The translations under genes and the position numbers were made by a program. Shown here piece after piece: positions 1 to 6,783 of a stretch of DNA of 14,017 nucleotides (the first letter of the stretch is position 1; each line of letters starts with the position of its first letter). The notes beneath the pieces are model-generated. The model made no database searches and was not told where the DNA came from. It saw only the letters and a program-made list of their open reading frames with translations. Origin of the DNA: an uncultured Eubacteriales bacterium (GTDB lineage: Bacteria; Bacillota; Clostridia; Oscillospirales; Oscillospiraceae); NCBI GenBank assembly GCA_900554275.1, contig USGS01000041.1:1-14017 (forward strand), written 5' to 3'.

Positions 1-130
1 CCAAAAGTGACCAAAAGGTCTGCTTGAAACCAAAGGTTTCAAGACTTCCTGCGCGCTATGCTTTGAGCTTATCAGCGGCTTGTACCGCGCGGTCGCGGGG
101 ATTTCATTTTGTCGTGCGGTCAAAAGGATC

Positions 131-229
131 GTCTCTGCGTCTGCGCCGCTGCCGCTGGTTTCTGCCACGGTAGAAGCTGGTGCGTCTACATTTCAGAGTA
201 AAAGCGGCAGCGCTCCAAGAAGCAGAGAC
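131..229. repeat. Nested inverted repeat, possible structured RNA or palindromic element
   Basis: An outer 8-bp arm pair (131-138 with 222-229) encloses a perfect 10-bp pair (147-156 with 203-212). The gaps between arms are 8 and 9 bases, so they could form an internal loop in one long stem. The central part contains a further short pairing (gtaga with tctac). This is seen directly. Whether it is transcribed is unknown, and no known RNA family is recognised. Confidence 0.5.
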
Positions 230-319
230 AATACAATATTTCGGTGAAGTTTTCACGGAACAACGTTCGCGTGGCTTATTTCAACAAGACTAAAATCAGG
301 CGAAGGCGCGCAAGGAAAT

Positions 320-383
320 CCAAAAACGTAGTTTTTGGCGGCGTTTCTTTCCCTCTTTTCTTTCGCTGCTGAAAGAAAAGAGG
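320..383. repeat. Two adjacent perfect hairpins
   Basis: Hairpin one has an 8-bp stem (320-327 with 331-338) and a 3-base loop. Hairpin two has a perfect 13-bp stem (352-364 with 371-383) and a 6-base loop. GGCGG before and CCGCC after the second hairpin could lengthen it imperfectly. The stems are rich in A/T while the surroundings are GC-rich. They could act as 3' end structures for the upstream minus-strand gene or be part of a dispersed intergenic repeat. The sequence does not decide between these. Confidence 0.5.
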
Positions 384-460
384 CCGCCGGAGGCAAAAAG
401 AACGGATCGCCACGATCAGTCTGCGGACTGGCTCGCAATGATAGCGCAGGGGGGCGGCTG

Positions 461-1426
461 CTACTGATACAGCTCCAGAATGGCGCGGCAGTGGGCGGCG
501 AACTCGGTGCGGACGGCGGCGGGGGCGGTCAGCTCCGCCTGCGGGCCGAACTGGGCCAGCCAGCCGTAGAACGTAGGGCCGACCTCCACCGGGGCAGTGA
601 CGGCGATCCAATTACCGTCGGGGCGGATGTGGGCGTCCGCCCCGAAGCGGTCCATGACCACGTTGATGAGGGCGCGGTCAAACCGCAGGTGCACCGTCTC
701 CGTGCGGCCGTTATACATATCGAAAATGGCCTTGACGTAACGGCCCAGGTCAAAGTTCTCCGGCAGCGGGTCCCGGGGCGTATCGGTGACGGTGAGGCCC
801 TCCATGCGGTCCACCCGGTAATGGCGGTAGTCCTGGATGGTGGGGTCGTAGGACACGAGATAGTAATGTCTGTCCACGCAGAGGGCTACGGGATCGACGC
901 GGTACAGCGCGCCGTCCCGGCGGTACTCTTTGCCGCCGTCGGGCCGCCAGTCGAAGTAACGGAACGTGACCTGCCGGTTGTCGTTGATGGCGGTGTGGAG
1001 ACCGTCCACGGCGTAGTAGAGCTGTTCGTTGTGGGTGCGGACGCGGTCCATGACGTAGACCTGACGGCGGAGCTGGCGGGCGTTGGGACGGCTGGTGAGA
1101 TGCTCCAGCTTGGCGATGAGCTCCATGCTCTTGTTTCGGGTGAGAAAGGGGGAGGCCTGGACCACGTCGATGAGCAGCTTCAGCTCCGGGAGCTGGAAGT
1201 CCCGCTGGCCAAGAAAGTAGCCGTAGGTCTTGCCGCGGACGGACTGAACATCCAGACCGTACAGGGACAGAAGCTCCAGATCATCGTAAACGCTCTTGCG
1301 TTCGGCGGTGATGCCCTGGGCGGCCAGGTAGGCAAGCATATCCTGCAGTGTCTTGGGGTGCTGCTCGTCCGTCTCCTCATGCAGAAACCGGGCGAGGTAC
1401 AGCAGCTTCAGCTTTTTGTTGGCCAT
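461..1426 (-). CDS. WYL-domain transcriptional regulator
   Basis: A 321-residue protein with the three-part layout of WYL regulators. Residues 1-60 form an N-terminal winged-helix-like DNA-binding segment (LKLLYLARFLHEETD, then a recognition-type helix near AERKSVYDDL). A WYL domain spans about 145-213, with the signature degenerated to HYYLVSYD at 187-194. A WCX-type C-terminal domain covers about 240-318. Such proteins are cytoplasmic regulators that bind a nucleotide-like or other small ligand; the ligand here is unknown. The ATG at 1424-1426 is preceded by AAGGAG at a 9-base spacing. The gene is divergent from the flippase operon across 159 bp, so it may control that operon, itself or both. 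Length is normal and no damage is seen. Confidence 0.9.
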   Translation of the reverse strand: MANKKLKLLYLARFLHEETDEQHPKTLQDMLAYLAAQGITAERKSVYDDLELLSLYGLDVQSVRGKTYGYFLGQRDFQLPELKLLIDVVQASPFLTRNKSMELIAKLEHLTSRPNARQLRRQVYVMDRVRTHNEQLYYAVDGLHTAINDNRQVTFRYFDWRPDGGKEYRRDGALYRVDPVALCVDRHYYLVSYDPTIQDYRHYRVDRMEGLTVTDTPRDPLPENFDLGRYVKAIFDMYNGRTETVHLRFDRALINVVMDRFGADAHIRPDGNWIAVTAPVEVGPTFYGWLAQFGPQAELTAPAAVRTEFAAHCRAILELYQ

Positions 1427-1457
1427 GGCGCGGCGCTCCTTTCGCTTCGTTAGGACG

Positions 1458-1486
1458 ATTATAGCAGGGGCTTGGGAAAATGAAAA
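1458..1486 (-). promoter_or_regulatory. Putative sigma-A promoter of the WYL regulator
   Basis: On the minus strand a perfect TATAAT (-10, 1458-1463) lies 17 bp from a weaker TTTTCA (-35, 1481-1486). It sits about 31 bases upstream of the ATG. Confidence 0.6.
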
Positions 1487-1505
1487 CCATTTTTTGCCCG
1501 GCGGC

Positions 1506-1534
1506 TTTACAGCGGGGGGATTATCGGATATAAT
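1506..1534 (+). promoter_or_regulatory. Putative sigma-A promoter of the flippase operon
   Basis: TTTACA (1506-1511) and a perfect TATAAT (1529-1534) are separated by 17 bp. The GTG start of the first gene lies about 50 bases further on. The promoter is divergent from that of the WYL gene, with about 20 bp between the two -35 boxes. Confidence 0.75.
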
Positions 1535-1535
1535 A

Positions 1536-1563
1536 AGATACTATTTTATTCTGTTGAGATACT
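1536..1563 (+). repeat. 7-bp direct repeat spaced two helical turns, possible operator
   Basis: The heptamer AGATACT occurs at 1536-1542 and 1557-1563, exactly 21 bp apart start to start. It lies just after the -10 box of the flippase promoter. That spacing puts both copies on the same DNA face, as expected for a dimeric regulator. The divergent WYL protein is the obvious candidate, which is inference only. Confidence 0.3.
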
Positions 1564-1585
1564 GCGGACGGAAGGAAGTGCGGCG

Positions 1586-3109
1586 GTGCGAGTCAATCAA
1601 ATACGGGCCGGCGCTGCGCTGAGTTATGTGTCCATGGCCCTGAGCACGGTCATCTCACTGGTGTATACGCCCATCATGCTGCGGCAGCTGGGCGACAGCG
1701 AGTTCGGTGTGTACCAGGCGGTGCTGCCCATCATCTCGTATCTGAACCTGCTGAGCTTCGGACTGGGCAGCGCGTATGTGCGGTACTACTCCCGTTTCCG
1801 GGCGGCCGGGGACAAGGAGGGGTGCGCCAAGCTCAACGGGATGTTCCTGGTGACGTATCTTATTCTGGGCGGGCTGGTGCTGGCCGTCGGATTCGGCCTT
1901 TCATACTGCGATGTGGTCTTCGGCAAGAAGCTGACGGCGGAGGAGATCGACCTGGCGGAGCGGCTGCTGCGCATCCTGTCCGTCAACGCGGCACTGACGT
2001 TCCCCATTAGCGTGTTCGAGAGCCACGTGACCATCAACGAGCAGTATCTGTTCCAAAAGATCGTGGCTATGGGAAAGCAGGTGCTGAACCCGCTGATCAT
2101 GATCCCGCTGCTGCTGATGGGCTACCGGTCCGTGACGCTGACCATCGTGTCGCTGATTTTTACGGTGATCAGCGGCGTTGTCAACATCTTTTACTGCCTG
2201 AAAAAGCTGAAAATGCCCTTCGCGTTCCGGAGGTATGACTTCGCGCTGCTGCGGGAGATGTTCGGGTTCACGGTATATGTGTTCATCGGAATTGTGGTGG
2301 ACAACCTGAACTGGAGCATTGACCGGCAGCTGCTGACGTGGTTTCACGGCTCGGGGGCGGTGACGGTGTATGTCATCGCCGCCCAGCTGAACAACTATTT
2401 CCTGCTGTTCGGCAACGCCATCTCCAACGTGATGACGCCAAGAGTACACCGGCTGGTGGCGGAGAACGCGCCCATGCGGACGCTGGACGCGCTGTTTACC
2501 AAGGTGGGACGGCTGCAGTTCATTCTGCTGGGGGGCATTTTCCTGGGGTTCGTGGCCATCGGGCAGTCCTTTGTGGTACTGTGGGGCGGCGGCGAGCAGT
2601 TCCGGGTGGACTACTGGACGGCGCTGCTGCTGTTCTTCGCCTGTCTGTGGACGAATATACAGACGGTGGGCATCGAGATCCAGCGGGCCAAAAATATGCA
2701 CAAATACCGTTCGCTGGTGTATTTGGGCGTGCTGGTGGGCAACATCCTGATCTCCATCCCGCTGTGCATGAAGTGGGAGGGCCTGGGCGCGGCCGTCGGC
2801 ACGGCCATCGCCACGCTGGTGGGCAACGTATTTTTGATGAACCGGTACTACTATAAGCGTGTGGGGCTGAACATCCCCGGCTTCTGGCGGCACATCTGCC
2901 ACCTGCTGCCGGCGATGATCCTGCCCGCGGCGGCGGCGGTGCTGCTGGCGGTGTTCGTGCATCCGGCCAGCTATTGGGCGCTGATCCCGCCGGGGCTGCT
3001 GTTCGCGGCGGTGTACGCCGCGTCCATGTGGCTGTTCGGCATGAACCGCTATGAGCGGAGCCTGATCACCGGGCCGCTGCGGCGCATCGCCGGGCGGCTG
3101 GGACGGTAA
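1586..3109 (+). CDS. Polysaccharide/lipid-linked oligosaccharide flippase (MATE/Wzx-like)
   Basis: A 507-residue hydrophobic protein with about 14 predicted membrane segments spread over the whole length. The N-terminus (AGAALSYVSMALSTVISLVYTP, then GDSEFGVYQAV and LSFGLGSAYVRYYSRF) is typical of the polysaccharide biosynthesis/Wzx branch of the MOP superfamily. These proteins flip undecaprenyl-linked glycans across the plasma membrane. The start is a GTG with a GGAAGGAAG site ahead of it; no better ATG lies upstream. The next gene begins 26 bases after the stop and appears cotranscribed. Unlike most Wzx proteins, no glycosyltransferase or polymerase gene is nearby in this window. The substrate is unknown. 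The C-terminus ends in a basic tail (RRIAGRLGR). Confidence 0.88.
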   Translation: MRVNQIRAGAALSYVSMALSTVISLVYTPIMLRQLGDSEFGVYQAVLPIISYLNLLSFGLGSAYVRYYSRFRAAGDKEGCAKLNGMFLVTYLILGGLVLAVGFGLSYCDVVFGKKLTAEEIDLAERLLRILSVNAALTFPISVFESHVTINEQYLFQKIVAMGKQVLNPLIMIPLLLMGYRSVTLTIVSLIFTVISGVVNIFYCLKKLKMPFAFRRYDFALLREMFGFTVYVFIGIVVDNLNWSIDRQLLTWFHGSGAVTVYVIAAQLNNYFLLFGNAISNVMTPRVHRLVAENAPMRTLDALFTKVGRLQFILLGGIFLGFVAIGQSFVVLWGGGEQFRVDYWTALLLFFACLWTNIQTVGIEIQRAKNMHKYRSLVYLGVLVGNILISIPLCMKWEGLGAAVGTAIATLVGNVFLMNRYYYKRVGLNIPGFWRHICHLLPAMILPAAAAVLLAVFVHPASYWALIPPGLLFAAVYAASMWLFGMNRYERSLITGPLRRIAGRLGR

Positions 3110-3135
3110 AAACTGTTGAAACGGAGGAACGGACT

Positions 3136-4152
3136 ATGGGAAGAAAGCTGGCTACCTTTTTCCGGCAGCTGAAGCATTTGAGTATGGCGCGGCTGAAGCT
3201 CCACATCAACGCCGTCCATGAGGAGACGGGGAAAAACCGCTTCCTCATCTTCTGCGACATGGTGTGGTGCGAGGTGCGCTACGGCATCGGGTATCTGGAC
3301 TATCATGTGTTCGGGTTCGCCGAGAGGCACGGCGCGGTGCGGAAGACGTATATGACCGCTGTGCAGAACCAGGCGCTGACCCGGCAGATGAACGACCCGG
3401 CGTATTTCTATCAGCTCAACGACAAGATTGAGTTCGACACCATCTTTGCCGACCTGCTGAAGCGGCGGTTTCTTGATTTGCGTAAGACGGACGCGGCGGG
3501 GCTGCGGGACTTCTGCGCCGGGACGGAGGCCATCTTCTGCAAGCCGGCGGGACTGTGCGGCGGCGAGGGCATCCAGCGCCTCGTGACGGCGGATATTCAG
3601 GACTACGACAAGCTGTATCAGCAGCTGGTGCAGGGCGGGCAGCTGCTCATTGAAGAACCTATCCGCCAGCACCCGGATATGTGTAAGCTGTGTCCCGACT
3701 CGGTGAACACCGTGCGTATCGTCACGCTGGTGACGGAGCAGGGCGCGCAGATGGTATACGCCCTGGTGCGGATGGGCATGGGCGGTGTGTGCGTGGATAA
3801 CGTATCCTCCGGCGGCATGTACGCGCCGGTGAACGAGCAGGGCCAGCTCTACCGCCCCGCGTTCTGCGACAAAACGGGCAAATACTACGAGCGCCACCCG
3901 GTGACGGGGACGGAGATCGTAGGCTTCCAGATCCCGCTGTTTGACCAGGCGCTGGAGCTGTGCCGCACGGCATCCAGGCGGGTGGAGGCGCATTTGAAGT
4001 ATATCGGCTGGGACGTGGCCATCACGCCGGACGGTCCGGTGCTGGTGGAGGGCAACAACCTGCCCGGCTACGATATGTGCCAGAACGCCGGCCATGTGGA
4101 CGAGGGGATGCTGCCACGGTTCGAGAAGCTGCTGGGCCGGCCCATCATGTGA
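3136..4152 (+). CDS. Sugar-transfer-associated ATP-grasp protein
   Basis: A 338-residue soluble protein matching the ATP-grasp family found in surface-glycan loci (ATPgrasp_ST type). Visible motifs in order: IFCKPAGLCGGEGI (133-146; K136 and the glycine loop for ATP binding), LLIEEPIRQHP (170-180), SVNTVRIVTL (189-198), and the metal-binding end GWDVAITPDGPVLVEGNN (291-308; D293, E305, N307/N308). ATP-grasp enzymes join a carboxylate to an amine or thiol through an acyl-phosphate. In this subgroup a role in decorating glycans with an amino acid or similar acid is suspected but unproven. The ATG at 3136 follows GGAGG by 8 bases. It sits 26 bases behind the flippase gene, which suggests the modified product is the flippase cargo or is made alongside it. 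Confidence 0.88.
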   Translation: MGRKLATFFRQLKHLSMARLKLHINAVHEETGKNRFLIFCDMVWCEVRYGIGYLDYHVFGFAERHGAVRKTYMTAVQNQALTRQMNDPAYFYQLNDKIEFDTIFADLLKRRFLDLRKTDAAGLRDFCAGTEAIFCKPAGLCGGEGIQRLVTADIQDYDKLYQQLVQGGQLLIEEPIRQHPDMCKLCPDSVNTVRIVTLVTEQGAQMVYALVRMGMGGVCVDNVSSGGMYAPVNEQGQLYRPAFCDKTGKYYERHPVTGTEIVGFQIPLFDQALELCRTASRRVEAHLKYIGWDVAITPDGPVLVEGNNLPGYDMCQNAGHVDEGMLPRFEKLLGRPIM

Positions 4153-4165
4153 GGAGGACGGGATC

Positions 4166-4633
4166 ATGCGGAGAAAGGACAAGGAACGGGACGCGGCGTT
4201 TGCGTGGCAGGTGCTGCGGGACGCGCCCTATGCCGTGGTGGCCATGACGGATGGGGACGGGACGCCCTACTGCGTGCCGGTGAACCATATCGCCGACGAG
4301 GCCGGCAACGCCATCTATTTCCACTGTGCCGGTGCGGGGCGGAAATGGGACATTCTGGTGAAAGAACCACCGGTGTGTCTCACCGCCGTATCCAAGGCGG
4401 AGATCGTGCCAGGGAAGCTGACCACGGCCTATGACTCCGCCATCGTCCATGGCAGGGCCGTGGTGGTGCAGAGCGGCGAGGAGAAGATATACGCGCTGCG
4501 GCTGCTGGTGCAGGCCCTTGACCCGGTGTCTATGGAGCGGGCGCATATGTGCTCCCGGCAGAGCATGGACCGGACCATGATCGTGAAGCTCGTGCCGGAA
4601 GTGGTCAGCGGCAAGCAGTCCCACGGAGATTGA
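4166..4633 (+). CDS. Pyridoxamine 5'-phosphate oxidase-like (Nim-type) flavin-binding protein
   Basis: A 155-residue split-barrel protein. The N-terminal stretch APYAVVAMTDGDGTPYCVPVN (residues 20-40), followed by IYFHCAGAGRKWDIL (50-64), is the typical pattern of the Pyridox_ox_2/NimA group. H53 sits at the position usual for that subgroup. Members bind FMN or related cofactors; some reduce nitroimidazoles, but most have unknown substrates. The ATG at 4166 has GAGGAGG 8 bases ahead, and the gene begins 13 bases after the ATP-grasp stop, so it is the third gene of the operon. An upstream in-frame ATG at 4094 lies inside the ATP-grasp gene and is less likely. It may be a passenger rather than part of glycan chemistry. 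Confidence 0.87.
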   Translation: MRRKDKERDAAFAWQVLRDAPYAVVAMTDGDGTPYCVPVNHIADEAGNAIYFHCAGAGRKWDILVKEPPVCLTAVSKAEIVPGKLTTAYDSAIVHGRAVVVQSGEEKIYALRLLVQALDPVSMERAHMCSRQSMDRTMIVKLVPEVVSGKQSHGD

Positions 4634-4640
4634 CAAAAAA

Positions 4641-4684
4641 TGACAAAAAAGAAAGACGGCTCTGGCCGTCTTTCTTTTTTGTCA
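4641..4684. terminator. Bidirectional intrinsic terminator, 20-bp perfect stem
   Basis: Arms 4641-4660 and 4665-4684 are perfectly complementary over 20 bp with a TCTG loop (4661-4664). The outer half of the stem is an A-run on the left and a T-run on the right, so each strand reads as a G+C-rich stem followed by U's. It lies between convergent genes. The last three bases (4682-4684) are the stop codon of tmcAL on the minus strand, and the hairpin starts 7 bases after the Nim-like gene's stop. Confidence 0.95.
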
Positions 4685-5860
4685 CAGCATCAGGGGCACG
4701 GCGCGTGTATCCGCGCCGGGGCGGCCCGGGTCGGGGCAGGCCAGGGCGCGAAGATCGGTGCAGCGGCTCTCCAGCGCCAGCAGCGCCGCCGCTTCACGGC
4801 CCAGAGCGGGCGCATCGGCGGGCTTGGTCAGCACCGGCGCGCCGCTGTCGCGCATTTGACGCAGCAGGGCGCGGCCTGCCGCGTTGGCGGCCAGCACCCG
4901 GAGATAGGGGGGCTGGGCGGGGACATCCGGGGGCAGGGCCAGCCACGCGGCCATGATCATGCGGCGCAGACGGGAGAGAGGATAGCGCTTCGTCTTGGCG
5001 GCTGACAGAACCTCCTCCAGGGATGCGCCGGTTTGGGCGGCGCGGTAGAGCCGGTGGTACAAGCCCTCACCGCCCCGGTCATAGGGCTGCCAGTCCGCCT
5101 CGGACATGGTGCGGAGACGGGAGAGAATGGCCCGTTCGCAGAGGGCGGGGTCGGCGATATGGCCTGACTGTACCTCCCGGCGCAGAATGTCCGCGGCGGC
5201 GGGAGGCATAAAGGCACAGGCTTCTTCTGCCGAACCGCGGTGCAGCAGGGCGCGGAGATGGGAGGCGGAGGCTGTGCCCGCCTCCGGCGGGCCGTCGTGA
5301 TCCGCGCCTATGCGGGGGATGGTCAGGGGAACAAGGCGGCTGTGCTGCCGGGCGATGGCCCGGAGGTACTCCACCGCCAGCGTGTTGTTGGGCTTTTCCA
5401 GCAGCGATGCGTTTACACCGGGGAGGGACGCAAGAATCTGCTGCCGGGCGGCGGCAAAGGTGACGCCGTCCTCCTGCCGGGTGCGGAGGGCTTCGGTGAA
5501 GGCGGGGCTGTCCAGCGCGGCGGCGGCCGCCTGTAGGGCGGGCAGGTCGCCGCATTCCGAACCGAACAGCAGCGTGTCCACCGCACCGGTGCGGGTCAGC
5601 AGGGCGACGCCGCCGTCGGCAAAGCGTTCTGCCGGAGACATGGCCCACAGGACGGGCAGCTCCAGCACCAGGTCGGCGCCGCAGCGGAGGGCCATCTCGG
5701 CCCGGGCGGCCTTGGACACGGCGGCGAAGCTGCCCCGCTGGGTAAAGCTGCCGCTCATGGCACAGACTACGGCGGAAGCACCCATGGCCCGGGCCTGGGC
5801 CAGCAGGTGGGCGTGGCCCAGGTGCAGAGGGTCGAATTCGCAGATGATACCGACGGTCAT
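4682..5860 (-). CDS. tmcAL: tRNA(Met) cytidine acetate ligase (TmcAL/YlbM)
   Basis: A 392-residue protein of the TmcAL family. TmcAL activates acetate with ATP and acetylates the wobble cytidine (C34) of elongator tRNA-Met, which guards against AUA misreading. The N-terminal nucleotidyltransferase motif is EFDPLHLGH (8-16; H13 and H16). It is followed by AMSGSFTQRG, ADLVLELP, FGSECGD, KPNNTLAVEYLRAI and the SASHLRALL region, all in family order. The motif differs from the commonest form (EYNPFHNGH) at four positions, while both histidines are kept. The ATG at 5858-5860 has AAAGGAG upstream. Length is near the usual ~400. It is divergent from the nucleosidase gene and convergent with the Nim-like gene. 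Confidence 0.93.
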   Translation of the reverse strand: MTVGIICEFDPLHLGHAHLLAQARAMGASAVVCAMSGSFTQRGSFAAVSKAARAEMALRCGADLVLELPVLWAMSPAERFADGGVALLTRTGAVDTLLFGSECGDLPALQAAAAALDSPAFTEALRTRQEDGVTFAAARQQILASLPGVNASLLEKPNNTLAVEYLRAIARQHSRLVPLTIPRIGADHDGPPEAGTASASHLRALLHRGSAEEACAFMPPAAADILRREVQSGHIADPALCERAILSRLRTMSEADWQPYDRGGEGLYHRLYRAAQTGASLEEVLSAAKTKRYPLSRLRRMIMAAWLALPPDVPAQPPYLRVLAANAAGRALLRQMRDSGAPVLTKPADAPALGREAAALLALESRCTDLRALACPDPGRPGADTRAVPLML

Positions 5861-5887
5861 GGCGGCGCTCCTTTCATATTTTTTCCT

Positions 5888-5916
5888 ATTTTACATGGCG
5901 CTGCGGCAAAATGCAA
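5888..5916 (-). promoter_or_regulatory. Putative promoter of tmcAL
   Basis: The minus strand has TAAAAT (-10, 5888-5893) and TTGCAT (-35, 5911-5916) at 17-bp spacing. The -35 is a partial match. It lies one base from the -35 of the opposite promoter. Confidence 0.5.
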
Positions 5917-5917
5917 C

Positions 5918-5947
5918 TTGACATTTGCGGGGAGAGGTATTTACAAT
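5918..5947 (+). promoter_or_regulatory. Putative sigma-A promoter of the MTA/SAH nucleosidase
   Basis: A perfect TTGACA (5918-5923) and TACAAT (5942-5947) are separated by 18 bp, about 43 bases before the ATG. Confidence 0.75.
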
Positions 5948-5989
5948 GAGGAATACAAAGAAGAAAACAGGAGAAACGAGGAACTGACT

Positions 5990-6658
5990 ATGCTGACTGG
6001 ACTGCTGTACGCCATGAGAGGCGAGATCAAGAGCTTGCTGACACCGGAGGCGCAGCCGGAACGGGTGGCGGCCGGCGTGGCGTTCTACCGCATCCGGGAG
6101 AATGTAGTGGCCTGCTGCGGCGGCGTGGGCAAGGTGAACGCCGCCATGGCCACCCAGCTGTTCATCGACCTGTACCGGCCGGACCGGCTCATCAACGTGG
6201 GCGTGGCGGGCTGCTTTGAGGAGGTGCCCATCGGGACGCTGGTGCTGGCGGAGAAGTTCATGCAGCACGATGTGGACACCACCGCCGTGGGCGACCCCAT
6301 CGGGATGGTGTCTACGGTGGAGAAGGTGGAGTTTCCCACGGCGGAGCTGGAGAAAGCAAAAGCGGCCATGGACCGGACGGGACGGCCCTATCGGGTGGGC
6401 GGCGTGGCCACCGGCGAGTGGTTCGCCACCAAGGGTGACCGGGCGCGGTGGATCGCAGAGACGTTCCACCCGCTGCTGGTGGAGATGGAGGGCGGCGCAG
6501 CGGCCCAGGTGTGCCTGCGGAACGATGTTCCGTTCATGGCGCTGAAGTCCGTGTCGGACTGCGTGCTGGGAGATCACAACATTTACTTTGATTTCCCGAA
6601 GGCGATGAAGGACCTGAACGAGGCAGTCATGGACTTTGTGGACGCGTGGGAAGCGTGA
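5990..6658 (+). CDS. 5'-methylthioadenosine/S-adenosylhomocysteine nucleosidase
   Basis: A 222-residue cytoplasmic enzyme of the PNP/UDP phosphorylase superfamily. It cleaves the glycosidic bond of methylthioadenosine and S-adenosylhomocysteine, releasing adenine for recycling of methylation products. Recognisable motifs: AMRGEIKSLL near the N-terminus (E12 at the place of a conserved catalytic-site acid), INVGVAGCFEEVPIGTLVLA (68-87), HDVDTTAVGDPIG (93-105), LVEMEGGAAAQVC (163-175) with the ribose-binding E165/E167, and SVSDCV (187-192) with D190 as the probable proton donor. The ATG at 5990 follows GAGG by 8 bases. A longer frame to 5807 crosses the divergent tmcAL start and the promoter, so it is rejected. 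No clear terminator is seen before the next promoter. The family is certain; the exact nucleoside preference is not. Confidence 0.9.
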   Translation: MLTGLLYAMRGEIKSLLTPEAQPERVAAGVAFYRIRENVVACCGGVGKVNAAMATQLFIDLYRPDRLINVGVAGCFEEVPIGTLVLAEKFMQHDVDTTAVGDPIGMVSTVEKVEFPTAELEKAKAAMDRTGRPYRVGGVATGEWFATKGDRARWIAETFHPLLVEMEGGAAAQVCLRNDVPFMALKSVSDCVLGDHNIYFDFPKAMKDLNEAVMDFVDAWEA

Positions 6659-6731
6659 TGCGGCGGCCCTTGCGGACCGAAAGGGGATAAAATGGGCTTG
6701 TCCCGCGGCAAAACAGAGGATTTTTTCGCGA

Positions 6732-6772
6732 AACAGCGCCGTTTCCTGTTGACAACGGGACGCGGCGCTGTT
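6732..6772. repeat. Inverted repeat enclosing the -35 of the rplU promoter
   Basis: A perfect 10-bp inverted repeat (6732-6741 with 6763-6772) brackets the -35 box. Its right arm runs to the first base of the -10 box. It could be an operator or a chance product of GC-rich sequence; no regulator is assigned. Confidence 0.35.
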
Positions 6773-6777
6773 ATACT
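6749..6777 (+). promoter_or_regulatory. Strong sigma-A promoter of rplU-prp-rpmA
   Basis: Consensus TTGACA (6749-6754) and TATACT (6772-6777) at exactly 17 bp. The predicted transcript start is near 6784, which gives an ~88-base leader before rplU. Confidence 0.9.
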
Positions 6778-6783
6778 TGATAA

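Larger units (their letters stand above)
1..460. other. Gene-free left flank with multiple inverted repeats
   Basis: No convincing coding region is seen in this stretch. Short frames exist on both strands, but they lack good ribosome sites and are biased by the repeats. The stretch holds at least five perfect inverted repeats: 23-31/35-43, 131-138/222-229, 147-156/203-212, 320-327/331-338 and 352-364/371-383. It also holds a palindromic segment at 417-430. It lies downstream of the minus-strand WYL gene, so it may include that gene's 3' end signals, although no classic stem plus T-run on the minus strand is obvious. Its texture, A/T-rich hairpins inside GC-rich DNA, suits dispersed intergenic elements better than genes. 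Confidence 0.6.

Noticed and set aside
253..438. 61-residue minus-strand frame in the left flank
   Set aside because: It lies across the hairpin repeats, has no convincing ribosome site and reads as translated repeat sequence.
335..1453. 372-residue plus-strand frame opposite the WYL gene
   Set aside because: It is a mirror frame caused by high GC: its translation is low in complexity, it matches no family pattern and the opposite strand has a full WYL regulator with a good ribosome site.
1901..2962. Long minus-strand frame inside the flippase gene
   Set aside because: Rich in H, Q and R as expected for the antisense of a hydrophobic GC-rich gene; no start signal or recognisable motif.
3049..4182. 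Long minus-strand frame opposite the ATP-grasp gene
   Set aside because: Same antisense composition effect; the ATP-grasp motifs on the plus strand are clear.
5807..5989. N-terminal extension of the nucleosidase
   Set aside because: It would start inside tmcAL and include the gene's own promoter; the conserved protein begins at the ATG at 5990.
6659..6748. Terminator between the nucleosidase gene and the rplU promoter
   Set aside because: A T-run exists at 6721-6726 but no stable stem directly precedes it.
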